NCBI RefSeq assembly: GCF_017948305.1
Contig: NZ_CP072842.1
Location: 2,771,236-2,835,235 of the forward strand
Reading direction: 5' to 3'
Source of the DNA: Faecalibacter bovis
GTDB taxonomy: Bacteria; Bacteroidota; Bacteroidia; Flavobacteriales; Weeksellaceae
Length of the DNA stretch: 64,000 nt
In this document: positions 35,304 to 44,133 of the stretch, piece by piece
Numbering within the stretch: position 1 is the first letter of the stretch
Layout: the number at the start of each line of letters is the position of its first letter
The notes under the pieces: model-generated
What the model saw: only the letters and a program-made list of their open reading frames with translations
Database searches by the model: none
What the model was told of the DNA's origin: nothing
Position numbers and translations under genes: made by a program

Positions 35304-38300
35304 CTAAAAACCAAAATTTAAACCAAATACAATTCGACCTGGGTCAGATCCTTTAAAATATGAAACACGAGCCGTAATCATTTGAGCTCCGTTTAACCAA
35401 ATTCCACTTCCATATGAAGAGTGCCATTTATTGTTTACTTCCTCATCATACCAAGCTCTACCGTAGTCAAAACCAGCATATAAACCTAATCTCATAGGCA
35501 CACCTGCTTTGATTTTAAGTAAATCCATTCGGATATCAGAAGTATGTAAAAGTGTTCTATCTCCTACAAATCTACCATTACGGTAACCACGTAAATCTTG
35601 ATCGCCTCCTAAGATTGCACCCTGATAAAATTCATATCCATTACCAAAAATAGCTTTACCTTTTAACATGGAAGCAACTGTCAATCTACCATTTGCAGAA
35701 AGTTTATGTGTAAATCCAAGATTAACTTCAGAAAAAATAAAATTATTTTCTAACTTTTCGTTATTTGTAACCCATTTTGCATGAGCCAAAAATGTCATAC
35801 CTAAAGTTGGTAAAGATTCGTTATCGTAATTTCTGAATAAATAATTTGCACCGATTTCAGTAAAATTTTGTCCTCTAAAAACCTCATTACTAACATCTGG
35901 AGAAACAGCCACGATACGATCATGATTATCTTCTACTTTTATAAATTTATAATTCGCGAATAAATCCATTCGGCCTTCATTTCTGAAGATTTTATATAAA
36001 GATGGTCCTAATTCGTAACTCTGTTGACGAACTCGGTTATAATTCATACCTAATTGTTTCTGATGATTAGGAGTATTGTTACCTAAACCGAAGAAATTAG
36101 TACTGAACGCTGGCGAAGTGTATCGACCATTAATGTCTAAATTCCATTTTCCAAATGCTTTAATAAATGTTCCTTTATAATTTGCCTCTATACCTTCTGT
36201 TGCAAAAAAGTAATTTAACTTTAAAGTATGACGAGATGAAAATGGTTTACGATCAAAACCATTGAATGTATAAGTCGGTGATAAACCTATTTTTAATCCA
36301 TCATCAGGATTGTATCCAATATTAGGCAACATTGTAAAAACATTATACATTGGCATTTTATAATCATAGGTATTTATCTCGTAATCGTTCACTAATTTCT
36401 TTTGAGTTAAAAAAGAGGAAGCTTCAGTCGAATTTCCATTTTTATAATCGTAAACATTAACGTTTCTATACTTTTTAACTTCATAAATATCATCATCAAT
36501 TCCGCCAATTAAACGAACTTTAATCGGATTCGTTGGCTTACCTTCTACAATAAATTTATCGGTATCATTTAAACCATAAATTCGAATCTCCTTCGTTAAT
36601 TGTTTATCAAAAACATGATCTAATATCAATTTTTTATCATCACCAGAAAATATTTTCACTTGCGTTTTACCCTTTGGTAAGCGAGTTACAATAACTTCAT
36701 CTTTCTCATTTGTTCCTTTTAAAATAACAATTTTTGATAAGACTTTGTGATATTGCTCGGCGAAATCTTGTAATTTATTTTTTCGAGCTATAATATTTTC
36801 AATTACCTCATTGTCATATTCATTCTTAACTTCGTTTGGAAGATTTTCGAAAGATTTTCTAATAACTTCTTCGATTAAATTATCTTGAATAAATTTGGCT
36901 TGAACCTTCCATGCTTCTAAATCAGATGCTTCTAAAATTGATAAATCAAGCGGATATGGTTCACGATTAAACCATTTTACACTTTTTATATCATCCTTAA
37001 AATCTTGCATATGTCTAAGAGGGGGAATTCCCATTATTGCTTTAAAAAATAAACCGTCGTAACGAGGAAATGCCTGATCTCTATCACGAGGAACTGGATA
37101 GTAAACAAGATCTTCACCTTTTTGAAATTCTGCCCAACGCCATTGATCTGAATGTCTGTCCCAATCGCCAATTAACATATCAAAAAGTCGAGCTTTCATA
37201 TATGAATCTTTGTCTACATATATATTTTTACTTTTTTGTATGTTCGCTAACATATCATCCGTACTGATGATATCATTTGGAGATCCAAAACGATTTTTAT
37301 CTCGATGTTCTACCATCGGACGTTCCTCTATCATATAAAGTTCATCCCCAAAACGTTCATTATACTCTTTAAGTGCAGTTTGTTTTGGGATATAATATAA
37401 TTTGGGTTGTGCGTGTAAAATTCCTAGTTTTTCTTGCATTGGAGGAATAACCAATGGATAATATGGATTTGTAGTGGTATAAAAATCCATCAAAAACTTT
37501 TCAGTAAATGTATTTTCAAATTCATCTACCACATATTCATTTTTGAAAGCGACAGATTGTATAAACCTTGTTGCACTTTTTTTAACGGCACGCATATTAT
37601 ACTCTCTGTTCTCTTTATCAGCTAAACGCAAAGAATTTGTTTGATGTCCTCCTCCCATTCTGATTGGAGTTAAACCACCATAAATATTATTAAGATTAGC
37701 AGATTCAACAGCTATTTCTTTACTATAAATACTACGAAAATGACGACCAAAAAAGAATTTATAGATGTCATTTTTTTTCGTCATGTCTTTCGTATAGACT
37801 GAAGCTTTGGTAATACCTTCGAAAGAATTTTCATGTCCTGGATCAACATAAACTTTCTTTTCTGGATTTACTTTCTTTGATAAAATTAATTTAGAATCGT
37901 TTTCTTTAAATTCAAAAAAACGTATCTGAGTTGCTCCATTATCATAAGCATCTAAAATTGCATAACCCTTTTTCCCTAAGGAAAAATCATTTTTACCAAC
38001 TGCTTTTGCTGCCTGTGCTTTAGAAGCTGAACCGCTAATAATTTGTCTTAAATTATTTTGCTGAACATATTGTAAATTATGATCATGACCTGATACTACG
38101 ACAACATTTTCTCTGTCTTGCAACAAAGTATTAATGCGTGAAGCATAATTTCTATAAATAGAGTTTTGTACATCTTGTGGACTTAAACCTGATGTGGCGC
38201 GAATCAAATTAAGGAAACTACCAACAACTGGTAATGGCACATTATTATCAAAAGGAAATAATTGTTGTTTAAAACTATATTTACCTCCATGTGAACCATT

Positions 38301-39020
38301 TGTTACCAATGGATGATGAACTACTAAAAGCGTTGTTCTATTTTGGAATTTATTAAGTTGCGACTCGAATTCATCAAAAAATGCTTCTTTAGTTTTAATA
38401 TCACACTTTTCATTGATTCCAGGATGTTGATCCCAATCTTCTAAATACCATTGAGAATCTAAAGTGATAATACCAATAGAATCGTTGACTTTGATCTTAT
38501 CAATTCCGCAACCATCTTTGGGTAAGAATAATTTTTTTTGTTTAAAATTATCTTTTAAATATTTTTCTTGGGCTTTTAATCCATCCAAACCACTGTACCA
38601 ATCATGATTTCCTGGTACGAACAGAGTTTTACCTTTAAAGTTTTTAGCTAATTCTAATTGTACATCTAACTTTTTACGACCTAAAACATTTTCTTCAGAA
38701 TCTTTATTTGGATTTAATCCATTAGGATAAATATTATCTCCTAAGAAAATTAAATACGAAGCTGAATCTGCTTTAATTAAATCGTTTTTTAATATATTAA
38801 AATTGTTCTGATTTTCGGGTAAATCTAAATTACCCGCATCACCAATTAAGTAAAAAGATTGTATTTTTTTTCCTTTTACATTTTCAATCGGGTTATCCTT
38901 CAAATTTTTACCAAACTGCACTTTGTTTGTTGCACACGAAGCAAGTATTAAAGTAGATCCCAATAAGAGATAAAGAGGAGTATTTTTATTTATATTATTT
39001 AGGCTTAGGAGATTTTTCAT
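35304..39020 (-). CDS. Outer-membrane lipoprotein: metallophosphoesterase + kinase-like middle domain + C-terminal beta-barrel
   Basis: 1238 residues. Lipobox LASC (Cys29). Residues about 50-375 are a calcineurin-like phosphoesterase with all metal motifs: GDAG (60-63), GDNIY (94-98), GNHDW (137-141), HH (235-236), GHDH (311-314). Residues about 440-720 have no standard annotation that I know, but show a kinase-like set: glycine-rich GGGHQTNSLRL (456-466), Lys480/481 in RAVKK, IGDWDRHSDQW (617-627) and PRDRDQAF (644-651). From about 890 to the terminal phenylalanine (residue 1238) the pattern is of an Omp85/BamA-like surface-antigen beta-barrel (GGDQDLRGYRNGRFVG is its typical loop). So an enzyme is tethered to an outer-membrane barrel. 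Divergent from the HD-PycTM gene across 24 bp. Confidence 0.85.
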   Translation of the reverse strand: MKNLLSLNNINKNTPLYLLLGSTLILASCATNKVQFGKNLKDNPIENVKGKKIQSFYLIGDAGNLDLPENQNNFNILKNDLIKADSASYLIFLGDNIYPNGLNPNKDSEENVLGRKKLDVQLELAKNFKGKTLFVPGNHDWYSGLDGLKAQEKYLKDNFKQKKLFLPKDGCGIDKIKVNDSIGIITLDSQWYLEDWDQHPGINEKCDIKTKEAFFDEFESQLNKFQNRTTLLVVHHPLVTNGSHGGKYSFKQQLFPFDNNVPLPVVGSFLNLIRATSGLSPQDVQNSIYRNYASRINTLLQDRENVVVVSGHDHNLQYVQQNNLRQIISGSASKAQAAKAVGKNDFSLGKKGYAILDAYDNGATQIRFFEFKENDSKLILSKKVNPEKKVYVDPGHENSFEGITKASVYTKDMTKKNDIYKFFFGRHFRSIYSKEIAVESANLNNIYGGLTPIRMGGGHQTNSLRLADKENREYNMRAVKKSATRFIQSVAFKNEYVVDEFENTFTEKFLMDFYTTTNPYYPLVIPPMQEKLGILHAQPKLYYIPKQTALKEYNERFGDELYMIEERPMVEHRDKNRFGSPNDIISTDDMLANIQKSKNIYVDKDSYMKARLFDMLIGDWDRHSDQWRWAEFQKGEDLVYYPVPRDRDQAFPRYDGLFFKAIMGIPPLRHMQDFKDDIKSVKWFNREPYPLDLSILEASDLEAWKVQAKFIQDNLIEEVIRKSFENLPNEVKNEYDNEVIENIIARKNKLQDFAEQYHKVLSKIVILKGTNEKDEVIVTRLPKGKTQVKIFSGDDKKLILDHVFDKQLTKEIRIYGLNDTDKFIVEGKPTNPIKVRLIGGIDDDIYEVKKYRNVNVYDYKNGNSTEASSFLTQKKLVNDYEINTYDYKMPMYNVFTMLPNIGYNPDDGLKIGLSPTYTFNGFDRKPFSSRHTLKLNYFFATEGIEANYKGTFIKAFGKWNLDINGRYTSPAFSTNFFGLGNNTPNHQKQLGMNYNRVRQQSYELGPSLYKIFRNEGRMDLFANYKFIKVEDNHDRIVAVSPDVSNEVFRGQNFTEIGANYLFRNYDNESLPTLGMTFLAHAKWVTNNEKLENNFIFSEVNLGFTHKLSANGRLTVASMLKGKAIFGNGYEFYQGAILGGDQDLRGYRNGRFVGDRTLLHTSDIRMDLLKIKAGVPMRLGLYAGFDYGRAWYDEEVNNKWHSSYGSGIWLNGAQMITARVSYFKGSDPGRIVFGLNFGF

Positions 39021-39044
39021 ACTTTTAAAAATAAAATTTGTACC

Positions 39045-40235
39045 ATGATTAATCAGCTACAAAAAGTAGAAAATTACGTTTTTAAATTATTCAAAGATAA
39101 CCTTTCTTTTAATTACACTTATCATAATTTTATGCATACGACAATGGTTGTTGAAGCTGCAAAATCTTTGATAAATAAATATGATTTAGACGAAAAACAA
39201 ACACAAAATATCATAATAGCTGCATGGTTACACGACACAGGTTATACCGTTTCTGTCAATGAACACGAAAAATATAGTGTTGAGATTGCAAAACGTTATT
39301 TAACTGAAAATTTATTTTCTGAAGAAAGTATTAATGAAATTGAAAGTTTAATCTTAGTTACCAATTTAAACAACGAACCACAAAACATTTCTGAATCAAT
39401 AATGAGAGATGCTGATTCTTTCCATTTAGGACATTCTGAATACAATAAATTCGCTGAATTGTTACGAATAGAAATTAAAAAAGTTCATAACAAAGAATTT
39501 TCAGATAATGATTGGCACCAAGAAAATCGAGATTTTTTTATTAATCAACATCGTTATTATACTGATGCAGCTAAAGAATTGTGGCAAAATCAAAAGGATA
39601 TTAACTTGATTGCAATTCAAAGTAAAATAAACGAAATTGAATTGGTTGGTGAATCCATTAATAAATACGAATTAAAAAAGAAGAAATACGACAAAATCCA
39701 ACAAATGGATCGTGGTGTCGATACACTTTTCAGAGTTACATTGAACAATCACACCAGATTAAGTGATATTGCAGATTCTAAAGCAAATATTTTATTATCT
39801 GTCAATGCAATTATTATTTCGATTGCTTTATCTACCTTAATTCCTAAATTATCAGCGCCAAAAAATGAATATTTAATTATACCTTCTTGTGTTTTATTAA
39901 TTGCAAGTGTTACTTCTATCATCTTTGCTATACTTTCTACGAAACCTAATGTTACGTACGAAAATTTTACAGCAGACGATTTAAAGAAGAGAAAAGTAAA
40001 TCTTTTATTCTTTGGAAACTTCTACCAAATGTCGCTTGATACTTATGAAGAAGCAATGAATGAATTGATGAAAGATCGTGATTATGTATACAATTCTTTG
40101 ACCAGAGATTTATTTTATTTAGGAAAAGTTTTAGAAAGAAAGTATCGTTTATTAAGCATTACTTATACGATTTTTATGATCGGAACAATACTTTCTGTTT
40201 TAGCTTTTGGAATTGCTTTATTTATGAATTATTAA
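39045..40235 (+). CDS. HD-domain phosphohydrolase fused to a Pycsar-type transmembrane effector domain
   Basis: 396 residues. The N-terminal ~200 residues are an HD-superfamily domain with intact metal ligands: His27 and His31 (YHNFMHT), His63-Asp64 (WLHDTGY) and Asp122/Asp124 (MRDADSFHLG). The C-terminal part (about 222-396) starts with DRGVDTLFRVTLNNHTRLSD and ADSKANILLSVNA and contains three membrane helices (about 248-266, 276-297, 370-392). This is the layout of the Pycsar transmembrane effector family (PF18967), whose characterised members respond to cyclic UMP/CMP and disrupt the inner membrane during phage infection. Here no pyrimidine cyclase gene is nearby, so the trigger is unknown. 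Convergent with the GAF gene, stop codons overlapping. Confidence 0.88.
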   Translation: MINQLQKVENYVFKLFKDNLSFNYTYHNFMHTTMVVEAAKSLINKYDLDEKQTQNIIIAAWLHDTGYTVSVNEHEKYSVEIAKRYLTENLFSEESINEIESLILVTNLNNEPQNISESIMRDADSFHLGHSEYNKFAELLRIEIKKVHNKEFSDNDWHQENRDFFINQHRYYTDAAKELWQNQKDINLIAIQSKINEIELVGESINKYELKKKKYDKIQQMDRGVDTLFRVTLNNHTRLSDIADSKANILLSVNAIIISIALSTLIPKLSAPKNEYLIIPSCVLLIASVTSIIFAILSTKPNVTYENFTADDLKKRKVNLLFFGNFYQMSLDTYEEAMNELMKDRDYVYNSLTRDLFYLGKVLERKYRLLSITYTIFMIGTILSVLAFGIALFMNY

Positions 40236-42529
40236 TCGAATTTCACAATTAAATTATCATAATTTATTGGAACACGAATTGCCAATAAACCGCCAATTCC
40301 TTGCATATCGCCAACTTCCAAATATTCAATTTCATCAATTAAATATCCTTTTTTAATGAGTTCTTTGATGTAAATTGAATATTCATTTTTTAAATAATCA
40401 TCTGTATAAATCACACATAATTTTCCTGGAATATTAATTCGTTCGTTAGAATCTTTAATAAACGCTTTATTGATTCTTTTCTTTATAATTTCGTATTTCG
40501 CATTATTATATCCATCAACATCAAAGCGCTTTTCGTCCATTTTAAAAACAATATCCAAACTCAAATTTGTAGCTAAAATTAACGATGCAACTTGCAAATC
40601 GATTTCTAAATTTGGTCTTAACAAATTGTATTGTTGTTCCATCGCAATCATAGCTTGTAATTGCCAAAATCGAATGGCTTTAACCTCTTGATACGAGAAA
40701 TCTTTTTTCAAATCGATGGATTTCCCTACATATAAATTAAAATCAATTCCATCTGTTTTGAAACGTTCGTAATAATGTGGAAAAATAGATTGTGCTTCAA
40801 TTTGGTAAGTATCTAATTTAGATGATAAAACTTCATTTAACCTAAAAATAGAATGATCAAATTTCTTACGTTCTATATAATATAATCCCGTAATTGGATC
40901 TAATTTCCCAAGATATTCAGCTATAATTGATTGGTCATTTTCTTTGGTATATTTCGGAATTTCAGCATGAATTTTCATTGTAATAAATTCAAAAATTTCT
41001 CGTTCAAAGTAAATTTTATCGACATGTTCAATTCTCTTTAGAAAATCTTTAAGTTGAACAATAAAATCTAAAAACTTTGAATCTTTTGATCGTTGAAATA
41101 ATTCATCACAAATTTTAATTAAAAAATTTAGCTGATTCGTATAATCAATCTTCATACATTGGTTGCGTAGAAATGATGAACCGCGAACGTCAATTTCTCC
41201 ATACATCGGATACACATCTTGAAACTTAATTTTAAAATTCTTTTGAAAAGAATCTGGATTTAAAATAACTTCTTTTGCTCGCTTCTTAAATTTCCATTCG
41301 ACACTTGGATGCAATGAAGTATATTCGGTTTGGATAAAAGAATTTACTTGATGATCAAATTCATTATAATATCTAAAAAGTGAATCTTCTATCAACGGAA
41401 GTATCTCACGAATTTGATTGGCATTGATACGATTAAAAGCTCCTACTTTTGAAGATACGATTTCTAAAATCCCTAAAAATTCTCCATTTTTTCGTAGAGG
41501 ATACATGATAATACTATTAAAACCATTGGCCATTAAATTTTTCGCTAAAAGATCATCGGGATTATTTTTTAAGTAGGATTCTGCATTAGAAATCACAAAA
41601 TAATCATCATGATTAGTAGAATTTGCATTACAAAATAAATTGCCGATATATAAAATTTTCGAATCATTTAAAACCAAACTTTTAGTCATGATCGGCATCT
41701 GAAAATCGATGATTGCATTGACTTCCGAATTAAATGAAGAAAATCCAATTTCTAAATCAGATAACCTGAATATTGATTTAAAAGAATTGATTACATCTTG
41801 ATTAATCTGCTCAGATGTTTCTCTGTAAGTTAAAAGTCTTGTTTTTAGATTAGAAAGTGCAATATGCGGAGTATTATCAAACATCGTAGCTAAAACAATT
41901 CCTTTAATTACCCAGGAGTTAATTGGAAAATATTTATACCACAACTCGGTATTTTCGTAATTATTTAGCAACACATCAATTTGTTCTTCTGATAAATCGT
42001 AGGTAGAATTTTGTGGAAAAATTTCTAGATATTCAAAACTATACAACACAGTCAAATACGTTAGAAAACCTTTTCCATTATCGATTTCCAATAAATTTGT
42101 ATGATCTAATTCTATGTTAACTTTATAATATTTAGAAAGTATAAAACAACAACATATTTTATAAAAATTTTCTTCAGTATAGTCATTAAAAAACAATTTA
42201 AAGGTAGTTCCTTGATCTTGAATAATCGCTTTTAAATCATCGCTTGGGAAGTAAAATTTATCAATTAACGGAAAACTCAAAGCTTTCAATGTGTTTCTCA
42301 TTAAATATTTAGGCATTATACTTTCAATAATTGGCGCTATGATATTCAATTTTGATTCAAATTCTTGAATAGATTCTACCCCTTCAATTAACTCTGGAGC
42401 AATTGTTTTTATATGATCTACAATTGTTTTGAAGTCATCAAAATTAACTTCTGACGATTCTAACTCATCAATAATTCGACCAATTGAAAACTTGATTTTA
42501 AATGGTAATTGAAAATTCTCTCTAATCAT
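40232..42529 (-). CDS. GAF-domain protein of unknown function
   Basis: 765 residues, no signal peptide. The N-terminal 240 residues are helical without known domain. Residues about 245-385 look like a GAF domain (LVLNDSKILYIGNLFCNA, IIMYPLRKNGEFLGILEIVS, INANQIREILPLIEDSL). Around 436-455 lies FQDVYPMYGEIDVRGSSFLR, a striking conserved-looking motif whose DVRGSS recalls the DIxGSS start of class III nucleotide cyclases, but the later cyclase metal and base-binding motifs are not seen. The C-terminal 300 residues are mostly helical. Signal-sensing regulator is a fair guess. Convergent with the HD-PycTM gene with overlapping stop codons. Confidence 0.72.
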   Translation of the reverse strand: MIRENFQLPFKIKFSIGRIIDELESSEVNFDDFKTIVDHIKTIAPELIEGVESIQEFESKLNIIAPIIESIMPKYLMRNTLKALSFPLIDKFYFPSDDLKAIIQDQGTTFKLFFNDYTEENFYKICCCFILSKYYKVNIELDHTNLLEIDNGKGFLTYLTVLYSFEYLEIFPQNSTYDLSEEQIDVLLNNYENTELWYKYFPINSWVIKGIVLATMFDNTPHIALSNLKTRLLTYRETSEQINQDVINSFKSIFRLSDLEIGFSSFNSEVNAIIDFQMPIMTKSLVLNDSKILYIGNLFCNANSTNHDDYFVISNAESYLKNNPDDLLAKNLMANGFNSIIMYPLRKNGEFLGILEIVSSKVGAFNRINANQIREILPLIEDSLFRYYNEFDHQVNSFIQTEYTSLHPSVEWKFKKRAKEVILNPDSFQKNFKIKFQDVYPMYGEIDVRGSSFLRNQCMKIDYTNQLNFLIKICDELFQRSKDSKFLDFIVQLKDFLKRIEHVDKIYFEREIFEFITMKIHAEIPKYTKENDQSIIAEYLGKLDPITGLYYIERKKFDHSIFRLNEVLSSKLDTYQIEAQSIFPHYYERFKTDGIDFNLYVGKSIDLKKDFSYQEVKAIRFWQLQAMIAMEQQYNLLRPNLEIDLQVASLILATNLSLDIVFKMDEKRFDVDGYNNAKYEIIKKRINKAFIKDSNERINIPGKLCVIYTDDYLKNEYSIYIKELIKKGYLIDEIEYLEVGDMQGIGGLLAIRVPINYDNLIVKFD

Positions 42530-42548
42530 AATTTGATAACTAAAATAA

Positions 42549-42578
42549 GAAAAGACTGCCGTAAAGCAGTCTTTTTTA
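42549..42578 (-). terminator. Intrinsic terminator for yaaA
   Basis: AAGACTGC / GCAGTCTT hairpin with A/T-runs on both sides, just after the stop at 42600. Confidence 0.8.
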
Positions 42579-42599
42579 TTGAATTATATTATTGAGTTT

Positions 42600-43355
42600 T
42601 TAACGTGTAAAAATTAATAAATTTTCGTTAGATAAATTCTCATCGAAACGATAACCATCTACATTAAATGCCTTCACCTCATCTAACGTTTGTACATTAT
42701 TTTCAGCACAATAACGCGCCATTGCTCCACGGGCATGTTTAAAATACATCATGATTTTCTTTAATTTCCCGTCTTTATAATCTTGGAATTCAACTTCAAT
42801 CATAGGAACTTTCAACGCTTTTTTATCTAAAACTTTAGCATATTCGTTACTTGCTAAATTTAAAATAAATTCGTCTTTTCTAAGTTTAGAATTGAAAAAA
42901 GGAGTCAAAATGTCTTTCCAAAACCCATAAAGATTTTTAGAACCATTAACATCTAATTTAGAACCCATTTCTAAACGATATAACATGACTTTGTCCGTTG
43001 GACGCAACATTCCGTATAAACCAGAAAGTAGAAAAACATTTTTACTCATATAATTCTGAGCACCTTCCGAAAGCGTTTCAGCATCCAATGCACGATAAAC
43101 CTCACCTTTAAAAGCCAAAGCTGCAGCAAGAGATTGTTTTGACGAAGGTTTAATATTCCAAGCTAGATTACGTTCTACATTCATTGCAGCAATGTCTTTA
43201 GAAATTTTCATCAAACTTTCTAAATCTGTTGCATTCATTTCTTTCATAACATTCATAATTTCTTGTGAATGATCTAAAAATTGAGGAGTTGTCTCTTTCC
43301 AATTCGCTTTGGTTTCTAAACTCATCATTTTAGCAGGTGAAAGTAAAATCTTCAT
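42600..43355 (-). CDS. yaaA: Peroxide stress protein YaaA (DUF328/UPF0246)
   Basis: 251 residues, full family length. Typical blocks: MKILLSPAKMM at the N-terminus, ALAFKGEVYRALDAETLS, FLLSGLYGMLRPTDKVMLYRLEMGSKL, LNLASNEYAKVLD and MMYFKHARGAMARY. In E. coli YaaA limits intracellular iron and Fenton damage during H2O2 stress and binds DNA. It follows the tsaC-like gene on the same strand after 24 bp and probably shares its transcript. Confidence 0.93.
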   Translation of the reverse strand: MKILLSPAKMMSLETKANWKETTPQFLDHSQEIMNVMKEMNATDLESLMKISKDIAAMNVERNLAWNIKPSSKQSLAAALAFKGEVYRALDAETLSEGAQNYMSKNVFLLSGLYGMLRPTDKVMLYRLEMGSKLDVNGSKNLYGFWKDILTPFFNSKLRKDEFILNLASNEYAKVLDKKALKVPMIEVEFQDYKDGKLKKIMMYFKHARGAMARYCAENNVQTLDEVKAFNVDGYRFDENLSNENLLIFTR

Positions 43356-43379
43356 ATCGTATTTTAATGTTTTTATATT

Positions 43380-44000
43380 TTATAAATAATCTTCAATATC
43401 TCCTTTTCCTTCACGAATAACCTCTACTCCATCAGTCATATCAACAACTGTTGAAGCTATATTATCTCCGTAACCAGAATCAACAATAGCATCCACTAAA
43501 TTATCCCATTTTTCGTGAATTAATTCAGGATCAGTAGTATATTCAATAATTTCATCTTCATCGTAAATCGAAGTTGATGCGATTGGATTTCCTAATTTTT
43601 CTACAATCATACGAGGAACTAAATGATCTGGAACACGTATTCCTACAGTCTTTTTCCCTTTATAAGCTGATGGTAAATTTTTAGAAGCATTCATTACGAA
43701 AGTGAATGGACCAGGTAACGCACGTTTCAAAATTTTAAACGTTCCGTTATCAATTGGTAAAGTAAAATTTGATAAATGACTCAAATCGTTACAAATAATC
43801 GAAAAATGAGCTTTATCCAACTTAACACCTTTTAAACGGGCTAATTTTTCCATCGCTTTTTGATTTGTAATATCACATCCTAAACCGTAAACGGTATCAG
43901 ATGGATAAATAATTAAACCTCCATCTCGTAATATTTTTACTACTTGATCGATAGCTTTTTCTTGAGGATTTTCTGGATGAATTCGGATATAATCTGCCAT
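43380..44000 (-). CDS. L-threonylcarbamoyladenylate synthase (Sua5/YciO/YrdC family)
   Basis: 206 residues from ATG 44000; an in-frame TTG at 44018 overlaps the -7 element and is rejected. The family makes threonylcarbamoyl-AMP for the universal t6A37 modification of tRNA. Signatures are IIYPSDTVYGLGCDI (N-terminal KxR/SxTxYGL region), KRALPGPFTFVM, GKKTVGIRVPDH and GNPIASTSIY with the conserved serine, and the STVVDMTDG end motif. Full length. First gene of a probable two-gene operon with yaaA (24-bp gap). Confidence 0.92.
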   Translation of the reverse strand: MADYIRIHPENPQEKAIDQVVKILRDGGLIIYPSDTVYGLGCDITNQKAMEKLARLKGVKLDKAHFSIICNDLSHLSNFTLPIDNGTFKILKRALPGPFTFVMNASKNLPSAYKGKKTVGIRVPDHLVPRMIVEKLGNPIASTSIYDEDEIIEYTTDPELIHEKWDNLVDAIVDSGYGDNIASTVVDMTDGVEVIREGKGDIEDYL

Positions 44001-44015
44001 AGTCGATTGTTTTCT

Positions 44016-44023
44016 CAAAGATA
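44016..44023 (-). promoter_or_regulatory. Bacteroidota -7 promoter element (TATCTTTG, minus strand)
   Basis: Exact TAnnTTTG match 15 nt upstream of the ATG at 44000. It decides the start codon, since the alternative TTG is inside it. Confidence 0.55.
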
Positions 44024-44092
44024 CAAAATAATGTTTTAGCCAATCGTTGCACTAATTTAAGTTATTGATTAATTGATAATCAAAATTGATAA

Positions 44093-44119
44093 AAAAAGCT
44101 ACCTAATAGGTAGCTTTTA
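44093..44119 (-). terminator. Intrinsic terminator for the M42 peptidase gene
   Basis: AAAAGCTACCT / AGGTAGCTTTT hairpin with T-runs, just after the stop at 44134. Confidence 0.8.
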
Positions 44120-44133
44120 AGATATATTATATT

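Noticed and set aside
39045..42529. A complete Pycsar or CBASS defence operon
   Set aside because: No pyrimidine cyclase or CD-NTase is present, and the PycTM gene and its neighbour are convergent, not an operon. Only an orphan effector-type gene can be claimed.
40232..42529. Class III nucleotide cyclase in the GAF protein because of DVRGSS
   Set aside because: The second metal aspartate and the base- and transition-state-binding motifs are not visible in the helical region that follows.
44001..44018. TTG start of the threonylcarbamoyladenylate synthase gene
   Set aside because: The TTG lies inside the TATCTTTG promoter element, so it would not be in the mRNA.
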